From contig JBFWVD010000116.1 in the NCBI GenBank assembly GCA_050246915.1, positions 1 through 13,066 of the forward strand: a DNA stretch of 13,066 bases. Reading direction: 5' to 3'. Under the pieces are notes generated by a model, which saw nothing but the letters and a program-made list of their open reading frames with translations, made no database searches and had not been told where the DNA came from. Shown one piece after another: positions 1 through 7,838 of the stretch. A program made the position numbers and the translations under genes. The DNA is from JBFWVD01 sp050246915 (GTDB lineage Bacteria; Actinomycetota; Acidimicrobiia; Acidimicrobiales; Ilumatobacteraceae). Positions within the stretch are counted from its first letter, which is position 1. Each line of letters opens with the position of its first letter.

Positions 1-1
1 G

Positions 2-559
2 ATGTCGCAAGTGTTCATGGATGTCCCGTACGTGGAGCCACGCAACCGCGGGACTACCGCTGCCCGCATCATCCTCGCCGTCCCGCACCTCATCATCGCG
101 AGCGCGTGGCAATCGCTGATCCAGGCCATCGCGGTGATCCAATGGTTCATCATCCTGTTCACCGGCAAGCGCAACAAGGGGCTGTTCGACTTCTCCAACT
201 TGTGGCTGGCCTACTCGACGAGGACGACGGGCTACTGCGGTCTGCTCTTCGATGAGTACCCGGCGTTCGCCTTCACACCCGACGGTGCCAACACTCCGAT
301 GCGCTATTCGTTCACCGGCGAGGAAACTGCCGACCGACTGACCAACGGTCTGCGTGTGATCTGGGCGATCCCTGCGCTGGTCGTGATGTTCTTCGTCGGA
401 ATTGGGGCGTTCTTCGTCACGATCGGGGCGTGGTTCGCCATCGTCATCACCGGCAAGATGCCGCGAGGGATGTTCGACTTCCTGGTGCGGTTCCATCGAT
501 TCGGGGCGAACGTGAACGCGTACACCCAGTTGATGACCGACACCTACCCCAAGTATTGA
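2..559 (+). CDS. DUF4389-family membrane protein with two tandem repeats
   Basis: This 185-residue protein has no known enzymatic role. It shows two hydrophobic blocks, residues about 21-55 and 117-151, each long enough for one long or two short membrane segments, and each is followed by a GK..(K/R)G(L/M)FDF motif and a closing D.YP motif. The two halves (21-89 and 117-185) align without a gap over 69 residues, with about 20 identities, so the protein looks like an internal duplication of a DUF4389-type unit. It is probably an integral membrane protein of the cytoplasmic membrane. The ATG at base 2 is a reasonable start, but the window begins there, so an upstream start or an N-terminal extension cannot be excluded. 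The family name is from memory of the FDF/YP pattern and the function is unknown. It ends 122 bases before pheS and need not be cotranscribed with it. Confidence 0.8.
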   Translation: MSQVFMDVPYVEPRNRGTTAARIILAVPHLIIASAWQSLIQAIAVIQWFIILFTGKRNKGLFDFSNLWLAYSTRTTGYCGLLFDEYPAFAFTPDGANTPMRYSFTGEETADRLTNGLRVIWAIPALVVMFFVGIGAFFVTIGAWFAIVITGKMPRGMFDFLVRFHRFGANVNAYTQLMTDTYPKY

Positions 560-611
560 CCGGCGCGAGTACTGACCGGCTGGGGACTGACAGGCTGGAT
601 CGCTCCGGCCT

Positions 612-663
612 GGCGTCGAACGCCGTGGCCGGCAACTGATGCCGGGGCGCGACGGGCGCCCTG
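612..663 (+). promoter_or_regulatory. Hairpin-rich leader ahead of pheS
   Basis: Three short inverted repeats lie in the gap before pheS: GGCGT/ACGCC at 612-624, CCGGC/GCCGG at 629-645, and an eight-pair stem at 643-663 (one G-U pair, loop GACGG). The second and third share bases 643-645, so they cannot both form. The last one ends 18 bases before the pheS ATG, where no Shine-Dalgarno motif is visible. There is no T-run, so it is not a standard terminator, and I see no Phe-rich leader peptide. The DNA is very GC-rich, so chance folding is possible. Confidence 0.3.
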
Positions 664-681
664 CCAGACTTGTCGATCGTT

Positions 682-1680
682 ATGCAGGACCTCATCGACG
701 CCGCCCGCTCCCACGCGCTCAACCGCATCGGAGCCGCCTCCACCCTCGACGAGCTGCAGGCGGTCCAGCAGGCCATCTTCGCCAAGACCGCCGACCTTCC
801 CCAGGCCAAGGCCCAGCTCGGCAAGTTGAGCCCCGAAGATCGCAAGGTCTTCGGGCAGGCGCTGAACGAGGCCACCAAGTCCGTCAACGACGCCCTGTCG
901 GCCAAGCGGTCGGCCCTGGCCGCGGTGGCCCGCCGGGCCCAGCTGGAAGCCGAGCGGCTCGATCTCACCGAGCGACTCACCAGGCCCGGTCGCGGTCATC
1001 TCCATCTCACCACCCAAGCGTGGGAGCGGCTCGAGGACGTCTTCGTCGCCATGGGCTTCACTGTCGAGGAGGGCCCCGAGGTCGAGGATGACTTCCACAA
1101 CTTCGAGGCGCTGAACATGCCGCCGTCACACCCGGCTCGTTCGATGTGGGACACGTTGTTCGTCGATCTCGGGCACCCAGGGCAAGTTCTGTTGCGCACC
1201 CACACCAGCCCGGTGCAGGTGCGGGTGATGATGGAGCGCAAGCCGCCCTTCGCATGTGTCATGCCCGGTCGCACGTTCCGTCGTGAGACCGCCGATGCAA
1301 CCCATCTGGCTGTCTTTCATCAGATCGAAGGTCTGGTGATCGGCGAGCGGATCACCTTCGGCGATCTGGCCGGCACCATCGATGCCTTCACCAAGCAGTT
1401 CTTCGGGGAGGGCTTCGGCTCGCGGTTGCGGCCGAGCTACTTCCCGTTCACCGAGCCGTCTGCCGAGTTCGACATCCAACGGCCCGACGGATCGTGGCTC
1501 GAGTTGGGCGGCTGCGGAATGGTGCACCCCAACGTGCTGCGATCGTGTGGCATCGATCCCGAACGATGGAGCGGGTTCGCGTTCGGCTTCGGCATCGATC
1601 GCATGGCCAAGGAGTTCCACGGGGTCGACGATCTGCGCGACCTCTACACCAACGACGTTCGATTCGTGGAGCAGTTCTGA
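682..1680 (+). CDS. pheS: Phenylalanyl-tRNA synthetase alpha subunit
   Basis: PheS is the catalytic subunit of the cytosolic alpha2-beta2 enzyme that charges tRNA-Phe with phenylalanine. From the ATG at 682 the protein has 332 residues, a normal length. Residues 1-90 form the charged helical, tRNA-contacting coiled-coil arm. The class II synthetase core follows, with NFEALNMPPSHPAR near residue 139, HQIEGLVI near 212, the GCGMVHPNVL motif near 276 and the motif 3 stretch GFAFGFGIDR near 297, ending in NDVRFVEQF as family members do. A TTG at 670 would add four residues, but the ATG gives the better family fit; neither start has a clear ribosome binding site. The stop codon overlaps the start of pheT by one base, so the two subunits are translationally coupled. 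Confidence 0.97.
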   Translation: MQDLIDAARSHALNRIGAASTLDELQAVQQAIFAKTADLPQAKAQLGKLSPEDRKVFGQALNEATKSVNDALSAKRSALAAVARRAQLEAERLDLTERLTRPGRGHLHLTTQAWERLEDVFVAMGFTVEEGPEVEDDFHNFEALNMPPSHPARSMWDTLFVDLGHPGQVLLRTHTSPVQVRVMMERKPPFACVMPGRTFRRETADATHLAVFHQIEGLVIGERITFGDLAGTIDAFTKQFFGEGFGSRLRPSYFPFTEPSAEFDIQRPDGSWLELGGCGMVHPNVLRSCGIDPERWSGFAFGFGIDRMAKEFHGVDDLRDLYTNDVRFVEQF

Positions 1681-4046
1681 TGAAGGTCCTCCTCGGCTGG
1701 CTCAACGAGTTCGCTCCCTTCGGCACCGACCCCGCGCCCATCGCCGACGCCCTCAATCGGCTCGGTCTCGCCGTCGACGCCATGGACGTCGTCGGCGAAC
1801 CGATCGAGGGTGTTATCACCGCCAAGGTGCTCCGTCGTGCCCCGCATCCTCAGGCCGACCGCATCGGTCTCGTCTTTGTCGATGTGGGCGACGGCCAGGA
1901 GCTGCAGATCTGCTGCGGCGCCTTCAACATGAGCCCCGGCGATGTGGTGCCCCTGGCAACGATCGGCACCACCATGCCGAACGGGATCACGATCAGCCGG
2001 GCGAAGATGCGTGGCGAGTGGTCCAACGGCATGCTCTGCTCGGCACGTGAGCTGCAGCTCGGAGACGATCACGGCGGCATCTTGCTCCTGCCCGGCGACA
2101 CGCCGCTCGGGTTGCCCATCTTCGACGCGCTCGGCATCACCAGCGACGTCGTGTTCGAGCTCGACCTGACGCGCAATCGCCCCGACTGTTGGGGGCATCT
2201 CGGCATCGCCCGTGATCTGGCCGCGCATCTCGGCCTGCCGTTCGCACTGCCCGACGTTTCGTCGGTGGCCAACATCGGGCCGTCGAGTGGGCTCGGTGTG
2301 TCCATCAGCGACGCCGAAGGATGTGGACGCTTCACCGCTCGCCGCATCACCGGCGTGCAGATCGCCGACAGCCCGCGTTGGATGGCCGATCGGCTCATCC
2401 GCGCCGGTATGCGACCCATCAACAACGTCGTCGACGTCTCCAACTTCGTGATGTTGGAACTCAACCGACCCAACCATGCCTACGACGAGGCGAAGCTGGG
2501 CGGGGACGGGTTCATCGTGCGTCGGGCCAACGCCGGAGAGCAGATGGTGACCCTCGACGAGGTCACACGGACCCTCACCGCTGCTGATTGCCTCATCTGC
2601 GATGGCAACGACGTCCCGATCGGCGTCGCCGGCATCATGGGCGGAGCGTCAACAGAAGTTGACGCAGCCACGACGACCATCGCGTTGGAGCAGGCGTGGT
2701 TCGACCCCGATCGCATCGCCGGCAGCGTCGCCCGCCTGCAGCTGCGCAGCGAGGCGAGCACCCGCTTCGAGCGAGGATGCGATCCCTTCGACGACGACTA
2801 CGCGGCCCGCCGCTTCGTCCAGCTGTTGCGCGAGACCGCACCCGATGCCCAACTCCACGAGGTCGTGGTGGCCACCGGTGTGCTCCCTGCCCAACTCGGT
2901 TCGCAGGTGGAGGTGCGTGTCGAGCGGGTGAACGCGCTGCTCGGCGTGGACCTCGACGTGCAGACGATCGCCGAACTGATCGCCCCCATCGGCTACACCT
3001 CGAAGATCTCGCCCGACTCGCCAGGGCTGCTGCTCGTCACCATCCCAACGTGGCGGTATGACTCCACCGGTGAGATCGACGTCATCGAGGAGATCGCTCG
3101 CCATCACGGCTATGACCGAATCGCTCGCACCGTGGCCGACACGCCCCACCCCGGGCGTCTCACCGAGCGTCAGCTCGATCGGCGCCGCGTACGTCAGATC
3201 CTGGTCGGCCTCGGCATCGACGAGGCCATGCCATTGCCGTTCCTGGCACCGGGCGATCTCGAGCGAGCTGGGCTCGACCCGACGGGCATCACCATCACCA
3301 ATCCGCTGGTGAGCGAGGAGTCGGTGTTGCGCACCTCGTTGCTGCCGGGTCTGCTAAAGGTGATCGGGTACAACGAGTCGCGCCGGTCGCTGTCGACGCG
3401 ATGGTTCGAGATCGGGCACGTGTTCCTTGTCCCGCCGCCCGGGCAATTGCTGCCCGTCGAGCCCGAGCGACTCGGCGTCGCTCTGGCCGGCAGCGATGCC
3501 ACCGCGGCGGTGGCGGTGCTCGATGAGCTGGCCGTCGCGCTCGATGAGCAAGTTGCATTGACAGCAGCCGAGCTCCCCGGCCTGCACCCGACTCGCTCAG
3601 CCCGGGTCCACTCCGCCGCTGGCGTGGAGCTCGGGGTCGTCGGCGAGATCGATCCCGATGTGCTGGCAGCTCACGGCATCACCGAGCGGGTGGCTTGGCT
3701 CGAGATCGACCTCGGGGCGCTGCTGGCCGGTGAGCGCAGCGGCCATCCGTATCGTCCCGTGTCGAAGTTCCCGTCCAACGATGTCGATCTGGCCTTCGTG
3801 CTGGCCGACGCGGTGCCGGCCGCTGACCTCGAACGGGCTCTGCGCTCGGCCGGGGGAGCGAACCTGGTCGATATGCGTCTGTTCGACGTGTACCGGGGGA
3901 CGGGCATTGCCGACGGCGCGCGCAGCCTGGCCTACGCCTTGCGACTTCAGGCACCCGATCGCACCCTCACCGATGCCGATGTTGCCGAGGTACGCACCGC
4001 CTGTATCGCCGCGGCCGAGTCGCTCGGCGCAACCCTGCGGGGTTGA
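1680..4046 (+). CDS. pheT: Phenylalanyl-tRNA synthetase beta subunit
   Basis: PheT is the structural, tRNA-binding and editing subunit of phenylalanyl-tRNA synthetase. The 788-residue length matches bacterial PheT. Visible domains are an OB-fold tRNA-binding domain at about 40-150 (GVITAKVLRRAPHPQADRI), the B3/B4 editing domain at about 210-370, the B5 DNA-binding-like domain at about 400-470 (ending in IPTWRYDSTGEIDVIEEIAR), a catalytic-like core at about 485-690, and the C-terminal FDX-ACB anticodon-binding domain from about 692 (PVSKFPSNDVDLAFV) to the end. The ATG shares its A with the pheS TGA, so this start is secure even though an open frame continues upstream inside pheS. The next gene starts 101 bases downstream, past a separate regulatory region, so pheST is probably its own transcription unit. 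Confidence 0.97.
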   Translation: MKVLLGWLNEFAPFGTDPAPIADALNRLGLAVDAMDVVGEPIEGVITAKVLRRAPHPQADRIGLVFVDVGDGQELQICCGAFNMSPGDVVPLATIGTTMPNGITISRAKMRGEWSNGMLCSARELQLGDDHGGILLLPGDTPLGLPIFDALGITSDVVFELDLTRNRPDCWGHLGIARDLAAHLGLPFALPDVSSVANIGPSSGLGVSISDAEGCGRFTARRITGVQIADSPRWMADRLIRAGMRPINNVVDVSNFVMLELNRPNHAYDEAKLGGDGFIVRRANAGEQMVTLDEVTRTLTAADCLICDGNDVPIGVAGIMGGASTEVDAATTTIALEQAWFDPDRIAGSVARLQLRSEASTRFERGCDPFDDDYAARRFVQLLRETAPDAQLHEVVVATGVLPAQLGSQVEVRVERVNALLGVDLDVQTIAELIAPIGYTSKISPDSPGLLLVTIPTWRYDSTGEIDVIEEIARHHGYDRIARTVADTPHPGRLTERQLDRRRVRQILVGLGIDEAMPLPFLAPGDLERAGLDPTGITITNPLVSEESVLRTSLLPGLLKVIGYNESRRSLSTRWFEIGHVFLVPPPGQLLPVEPERLGVALAGSDATAAVAVLDELAVALDEQVALTAAELPGLHPTRSARVHSAAGVELGVVGEIDPDVLAAHGITERVAWLEIDLGALLAGERSGHPYRPVSKFPSNDVDLAFVLADAVPAADLERALRSAGGANLVDMRLFDVYRGTGIADGARSLAYALRLQAPDRTLTDADVAEVRTACIAAAESLGATLRG

Positions 4047-4069
4047 GCGCCACGAGATCGATGAAATGC

Positions 4070-4103
4070 CGCATGATCATGCAGGCTTTTGTATGATCAT
4101 GCG
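4070..4103. promoter_or_regulatory. Double ARG-box operator of the arginine operon
   Basis: Two 14-base near-palindromes centred on GATC, CGCATGATCATGCA (4070-4083) and TGTATGATCATGCG (4090-4103), lie 45 bases ahead of argC. Against the actinobacterial-type ARG-box pattern TGCAT-N4-ATGCA they match 9 and 8 of 10 fixed positions. Their centres are 20 bases apart, about two helical turns, which is the usual arrangement for a hexameric ArgR. The pair also forms a larger exact inverted repeat, CCGCATGATCAT (4069-4080) with ATGATCATGCGG (4093-4104). Since argR lies in the operon downstream, this is the expected operator. The ARG-box consensus is from memory; ArgR binding here is inferred. Confidence 0.8.
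4092..4097 (+). promoter_or_regulatory. Candidate -10 element for argC
   Basis: TATGAT differs from the TATAAT consensus at one position and lies inside the second ARG box, so bound ArgR would block RNA polymerase. No convincing -35 hexamer is visible 16-18 bases upstream (around 4068-4075), so the promoter may be weak. A start site near 4104 would give a leader of about 44 bases before the argC ATG. Confidence 0.4.
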
Positions 4104-4147
4104 GTGATCTGGATCGCTGCAACAGAGTCCCTGGCTGGGGGCACATC

Positions 4148-5176
4148 ATGACCATCCGCAAAGTGGGCATCATCGGGGCCTCCGGGTTCGCCGGGCTCGA
4201 GACGATGCGCATGTGCGCGCTGCACCCCGAGCTCGAGGTCGTTGTCGCCACCGGCGACTCCATGGCCGGCACACGTGCCGCACAGCTGTACCCCAGCCTC
4301 GAAGCCGCCTATCCCAATCTGGTGTTCGCTCCCACCTCGGCCGAGGCCGTGGACGGCTGCGACATCGTGTTCCTGGGCATGCCACACGGGGCCAGTCAGG
4401 ACGTGGTGCCCGACCTCATCGGGCGCGTTGGGATGATCATCGATCTGGCCGCCGACTTCCGGCTCAAGGACCCTGAGCTCTACCCGAAGTGGTACGGCGA
4501 GGCGCACAAGGCGCCGGAACTCCTCGCGCAATTCGCGTACGGCCTCCCTGAGCTGTTCCGGCAACCGCTCATCGGCGCCACCAAGATCGCCACGCCGGGC
4601 TGCTACCCGACGGCGGCGTCGCTGGCCATCGCTCCGCTGGTCCGCAACGAGGTCATCGAGACCACCGGCATCGTGGTGAACGCGGTCAGCGGTGTGAGCG
4701 GCGCGGGCCGGACCCTCAAGCACACCACCCACTTCAACACCGTTGACGAAGACGTCACGGCATACGGTCTGCTCGATCATCGCCACACACCGGAGATCGA
4801 ACAGTGCACCGGCGCACAGGTGTTGTTCACCCCGCACCTCGTGCCCATGAACCGGGGCATCTTGGCCACCATCTACGCCAAGCCGGTGGCGGGTACGACG
4901 CCGACCACCGAGTCGCTCCTCGCCGTGCTCGCACGCGACTATCGCAACGATCCCTTCGTCGTCGTTCGACCGACGCCGCCGTCCACCAAGGCCACCATGG
5001 GCTCCAACTGCTGCCATCTCAGCGCCCGCTACGACGAGCGGACCGACACCGTCATCATCTTGTCCGCCATCGACAACCTGGTGAAGGGGACGGCCGGTCA
5101 AGCGGTGCAATCGATGAACGTCGCACTGGGGTTGCCCGAGACCCTCGGCCTACCCATGATCGGGCTCTACCCGTGA
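4148..5176 (+). CDS. argC: N-acetyl-gamma-glutamyl-phosphate reductase
   Basis: ArgC reduces N-acetylglutamyl-5-phosphate to N-acetylglutamate semialdehyde with NADPH, the third step of arginine synthesis, in the cytosol. The 342-residue length is typical. The N-terminus carries the nucleotide-binding Rossmann loop GASGFAG (residues 10-16). The active-site cysteine is C152 in TPGCYPTAASLAIAPL, and the conserved HRHTPEIEQ stretch follows in the second half. The ATG at 4148 gives an N-terminus that runs straight into the Rossmann strand, and the G-rich run at 4137-4141 may serve as a weak ribosome binding site. It is the first gene of the arginine operon, directly behind the twin ARG-box site. 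Its TGA overlaps the GTG of argB (GTGA), where many actinobacteria instead have argJ. Confidence 0.96.
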   Translation: MTIRKVGIIGASGFAGLETMRMCALHPELEVVVATGDSMAGTRAAQLYPSLEAAYPNLVFAPTSAEAVDGCDIVFLGMPHGASQDVVPDLIGRVGMIIDLAADFRLKDPELYPKWYGEAHKAPELLAQFAYGLPELFRQPLIGATKIATPGCYPTAASLAIAPLVRNEVIETTGIVVNAVSGVSGAGRTLKHTTHFNTVDEDVTAYGLLDHRHTPEIEQCTGAQVLFTPHLVPMNRGILATIYAKPVAGTTPTTESLLAVLARDYRNDPFVVVRPTPPSTKATMGSNCCHLSARYDERTDTVIILSAIDNLVKGTAGQAVQSMNVALGLPETLGLPMIGLYP

Positions 5177-6114
5177 GCGCGCCGGTGCCCGACGCCACCA
5201 AGGTCCGGTCCGCCAACACCGGACTTCGCCCCGAGGTCGCACGAGCCGGCGAGGTCGCAGCCACGCTGGTCGAAGCGCTGCCGTACATCCGACGCTTCGC
5301 CGGGTCGGTGGTCGTGGTGAAGTACGGCGGCAATGCCATCGACGGCGGCAGCGACCTCGAGGAGTTCGCCCGCGACATCGTGTTGCTCAAGACGGTCGGG
5401 CTCCGTCCGGTGGTGGTGCATGGCGGCGGACCGCAGATCTCGTCGCTCATGGATCGACTGGGCATGCAGGCCGAGTTCCGCAATGGCTTCCGGGTCACCG
5501 ACGCCGCAACGGTCGACATCGCTCGCATGGTGCTCGTCGGCCAGGTGAATCCCACGTTGGTCAGCGCCATCAACATGCACGGCTCGCTCGCCGTGGGCAT
5601 CAGCGGCACCGACGCCGGTCTCATCCGCGCGGTCCCGCGTGATCCCGAGCTCGGATTCGTCGGCGACGTCGCCGAGGTGCGTCCCGAGGTATTGCTGCGC
5701 TTGCTCAACGAGGACTTCATCCCCGTGGTCGCCACCATCGGCGCCGACGACTCGGGGCAGGCCTACAACATCAACGCCGACACGGTCGCCGGGCGTATCG
5801 CCGAGGCGCTCGATGCCGCCAAGCTCATCTTCCTCACCGACATCGAGGGGCTGCGGCGCGACGTGGCCGATCCCGCCACGCTCATCCGCCAGACCACCGC
5901 TGACGAGCTCGACGGGCTCATCGCCGATGGCACGTTGACCGGCGGCATGATCCCCAAGATCGAAGCCTGCACCCACGCGGTGCGCAACGGTGTGGAGCGA
6001 GCTCACATCCTCGATGGTCGCATCAGCCACGTGCTGCTGGTCGAGTTGTTCACCGATTCGGGCATCGGCACCATGATCGCCCTGGACCTCCCCGGAAAGA
6101 GCGTGACGTCATGA
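5173..6114 (+). CDS. argB: Acetylglutamate kinase, probably arginine-inhibited
   Basis: ArgB phosphorylates N-acetylglutamate with ATP, usually the controlled step of the pathway. The protein has 313 residues from a GTG that overlaps the argC stop; an ORF open further upstream inside argC is not part of it. The amino-acid-kinase fold is shown by VVVKYGGNAI (lysine K50), VVVHGGGPQISSLM, the NINADTVAGRIAEAL substrate/nucleotide region and GGMIPKIEACTHAV. About 45 residues precede the first strand and include a helix (EVARAGEVAATLVEALPYIRRF). With the C-terminal HILDGR...LLVELFTDSGIGT stretch, this helix is characteristic of hexameric, arginine-sensitive enzymes, so feedback inhibition is inferred. 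The stop overlaps the argD ATG (ATGA). Confidence 0.96.
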   Translation: MSAPVPDATKVRSANTGLRPEVARAGEVAATLVEALPYIRRFAGSVVVVKYGGNAIDGGSDLEEFARDIVLLKTVGLRPVVVHGGGPQISSLMDRLGMQAEFRNGFRVTDAATVDIARMVLVGQVNPTLVSAINMHGSLAVGISGTDAGLIRAVPRDPELGFVGDVAEVRPEVLLRLLNEDFIPVVATIGADDSGQAYNINADTVAGRIAEALDAAKLIFLTDIEGLRRDVADPATLIRQTTADELDGLIADGTLTGGMIPKIEACTHAVRNGVERAHILDGRISHVLLVELFTDSGIGTMIALDLPGKSVTS

Positions 6115-7319
6115 GCGCCCATCAGTTCGCCACCAATGGCGATCACTGCCCATACATGCCCGTGTTCGGCCCGCCGGCGGTGATGTTCGAGCGCGGCTCT
6201 GGCACCGAGCTGTGGGACGTCGATGGCAAGCGCTATCTCGACTTCCTGTGCGGGCTGGCCGTCACCGCCCTCGGCCACGCCCACCCGGCCGTGGCCGAGG
6301 CGCTGTGCGAACAGTCCAAGACGTTGCTCCACGTGTCCAACCTGTTCGCCAACCCGGTGGCCACCGAAGCCGCAGTCATGCTCGACGAGCAGCTCGGTGG
6401 TGGGGGCCAGGTGTTCTTCTGCAACTCCGGCGCCGAGGCCAACGAAGCGGCTCTCAAGCTCGCCCGCAAGTGGGGCGGCCGGGGCCGCCACGTCGTGGTG
6501 TCGACCTACGGGTCGTTCCACGGGCGCACGCTCGCCACGTTGGCTGCCACCGGCCAGCCCGCCAAGCACGAGCCGTTCTTCCCGATGCCCGAGGGCTTCC
6601 GGCATGTGGCCTACAACGATCTCGAGGCGGTTGCCGCTGCGATCGATCCGTCGGTGAGCGCTGTGTTCATCGAAACGGTGCAAGGCGAAGGGGGAGTGAT
6701 CCCGGCGACCACCGACTATGTGCGCGGCATCCGCCAGCTGTGCGACGAGCGCGGTCTGCTCATGATCGTCGACGAGATCCAGACCGGACTCGGCCGGACC
6801 GGGCGATGGTGGGGGTTCGAGCATCACGGGGTGCGCCCCGACATCGTCACTGTGGCCAAGGCGCTCGGCAACGGCTTCCCCATCGGTGCGTGTTGGGCCA
6901 AGCGAGAGATCGCGGCCGCCTTCAAACCCGGCGACCACGGTTCGACATACTCCGGTACGGCCATCGCCACCTCAGCGGCGCGGGCGGTGCTGCGAACGAT
7001 GCGTGAGATCGACGCGCCGGCCCTCGTCACTCGACAGGGCGCCAAGTTGCGCGCCGCACTCCAATCCACCCCTGGGGTGAGCGAAGTGCGAGGTCAAGGA
7101 CTGTTGCTCGCGGCGGAGCTGGGCGGGCGCGATGCCAAGGCCGTCTACACCGAGTTGCTGGCTCGTGGAGTGGTCACGAATGCCGTCACCGCGACAGCGT
7201 TGCGGCTCGCTCCGCCCTACACGGTGAGCGACGCTGAGATCGACGAGGTGGTGGCTGTGTTGGCCGGTGTGCTCGCCGATGGCGTCGGGCTGCCTGATGC
7301 GAGCGCGGTGGCGTCGTGA
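6111..7319 (+). CDS. argD: Acetylornithine aminotransferase
   Basis: ArgD is a pyridoxal-phosphate enzyme that transfers an amino group from glutamate to N-acetylglutamate semialdehyde, giving N-acetylornithine. The 402-residue protein is a class III (fold type I) aminotransferase. Visible landmarks are FLCGLAVTALGHAHPAV near the N-terminus, the cofactor phosphate loop FFCNSGAEANEAALKLAR, the ETVQGEGGV and IVDEIQTGLGRTG stretches, and the Schiff-base lysine K250 in VAKALGNGFPIGA. GSTYSGTAIATSAA follows as in family members. The ATG overlaps the argB stop by four bases, and a GGAAAG motif at 6094-6099 is a plausible ribosome binding site. Such enzymes often also serve as succinyldiaminopimelate aminotransferase in lysine synthesis; that second role is possible but not shown here. 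The stop overlaps the argR GTG. Confidence 0.96.
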   Translation: MSAHQFATNGDHCPYMPVFGPPAVMFERGSGTELWDVDGKRYLDFLCGLAVTALGHAHPAVAEALCEQSKTLLHVSNLFANPVATEAAVMLDEQLGGGGQVFFCNSGAEANEAALKLARKWGGRGRHVVVSTYGSFHGRTLATLAATGQPAKHEPFFPMPEGFRHVAYNDLEAVAAAIDPSVSAVFIETVQGEGGVIPATTDYVRGIRQLCDERGLLMIVDEIQTGLGRTGRWWGFEHHGVRPDIVTVAKALGNGFPIGACWAKREIAAAFKPGDHGSTYSGTAIATSAARAVLRTMREIDAPALVTRQGAKLRAALQSTPGVSEVRGQGLLLAAELGGRDAKAVYTELLARGVVTNAVTATALRLAPPYTVSDAEIDEVVAVLAGVLADGVGLPDASAVAS

Positions 7320-7780
7320 CGACCAAGAGCGAACGACAGCACCGCATCGGCCAACTGCTCGGGCGGCACGAGGTGACCAACCAATCGCAACTCGTCGACC
7401 TGCTCGCCGGTGAAGGCATCCACGCCACCCAGGCGACGGTGAGCCGCGATCTCGAAGACCTCGGAGCGGTGAAGGTCCGCATCCCCGGCGGGGAGACGGT
7501 GTATGCCATCCCCGACTTCGAGCCGGAGCGCATCGCTCCGGAGGACCATCTCAAACGGATGCTCCACGAGTGGGTCGTCGAGGTTCATCATTCGGGCCCC
7601 ATCGTCGTGTTACGCACCCCGCCGGGATGCGCGCACGTCGTCGGATCGGCCATCGATCGTTCCGGGCTCCCCGGTCTCATCGGCACGGTGGCCGGCGATG
7701 ACACGTTGCTCTGCGTTGCTTCCGAGCAACTCGGAGGGGCCAAACTGGCTGCCCGCTTGCGCAAGCTCGCAGGCCGCTGA
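7316..7780 (+). CDS. argR: Arginine repressor
   Basis: ArgR is the arginine-responsive regulator of arginine synthesis genes. The 154-residue length is typical. Residues 1-70 form the winged helix-turn-helix DNA-binding domain (SQLVDLLAGEGIHATQATVSRDLEDLGAVKV). Residues about 80-154 form the trimerisation and arginine-binding domain with the signature GTVAGDDT, in which D128 and D129 are the arginine-contacting aspartates of the family. It begins with a GTG that overlaps the argD stop, so it is translated along with its own target operon, and the twin ARG-box site ahead of argC should make it autoregulated. The arrangement argD-argR is common in actinobacteria, with or without argF between them; here nothing separates them. 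A 58-base gap follows before argH. Confidence 0.96.
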   Translation: MTTKSERQHRIGQLLGRHEVTNQSQLVDLLAGEGIHATQATVSRDLEDLGAVKVRIPGGETVYAIPDFEPERIAPEDHLKRMLHEWVVEVHHSGPIVVLRTPPGCAHVVGSAIDRSGLPGLIGTVAGDDTLLCVASEQLGGAKLAARLRKLAGR

Positions 7781-7797
7781 GCACGAAAGCATCGGCA

Positions 7798-7814
7798 CGC
7801 GCAGCTGGTGCGCG
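7798..7814 (+). other. Hairpin in the argR-argH gap
   Basis: CGCGCA and TGCGCG form a six-pair stem with loop GCTGG in the 58-base gap between argR and argH. It lies just ahead of the argH ribosome binding site and has no T-run. It could tune argH translation or mRNA stability, or be a chance GC-rich fold. Confidence 0.3.
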
Positions 7815-7823
7815 GCCGTTCGA

Positions 7824-7828
7824 GGAGG
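7824..7828 (+). promoter_or_regulatory. Shine-Dalgarno site of argH
   Basis: GGAGG stands ten bases ahead of the ATG at 7839. It is the clearest ribosome binding site in the window and fixes the argH start, although the frame is open much further upstream inside argR. Confidence 0.8.
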
Positions 7829-7838
7829 CACGAGATCG

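Noticed and set aside
1382..2050. 222-codon plus-strand frame across the pheS-pheT junction
   Set aside because: It is out of frame with both genes and Arg/Ser/Pro-rich, the typical product of reading GC-rich codons in the wrong frame.
5167..6030. 287-codon minus-strand open frame opposite argB
   Set aside because: It mirrors a certain gene over its length and its translation has no recognisable motif.
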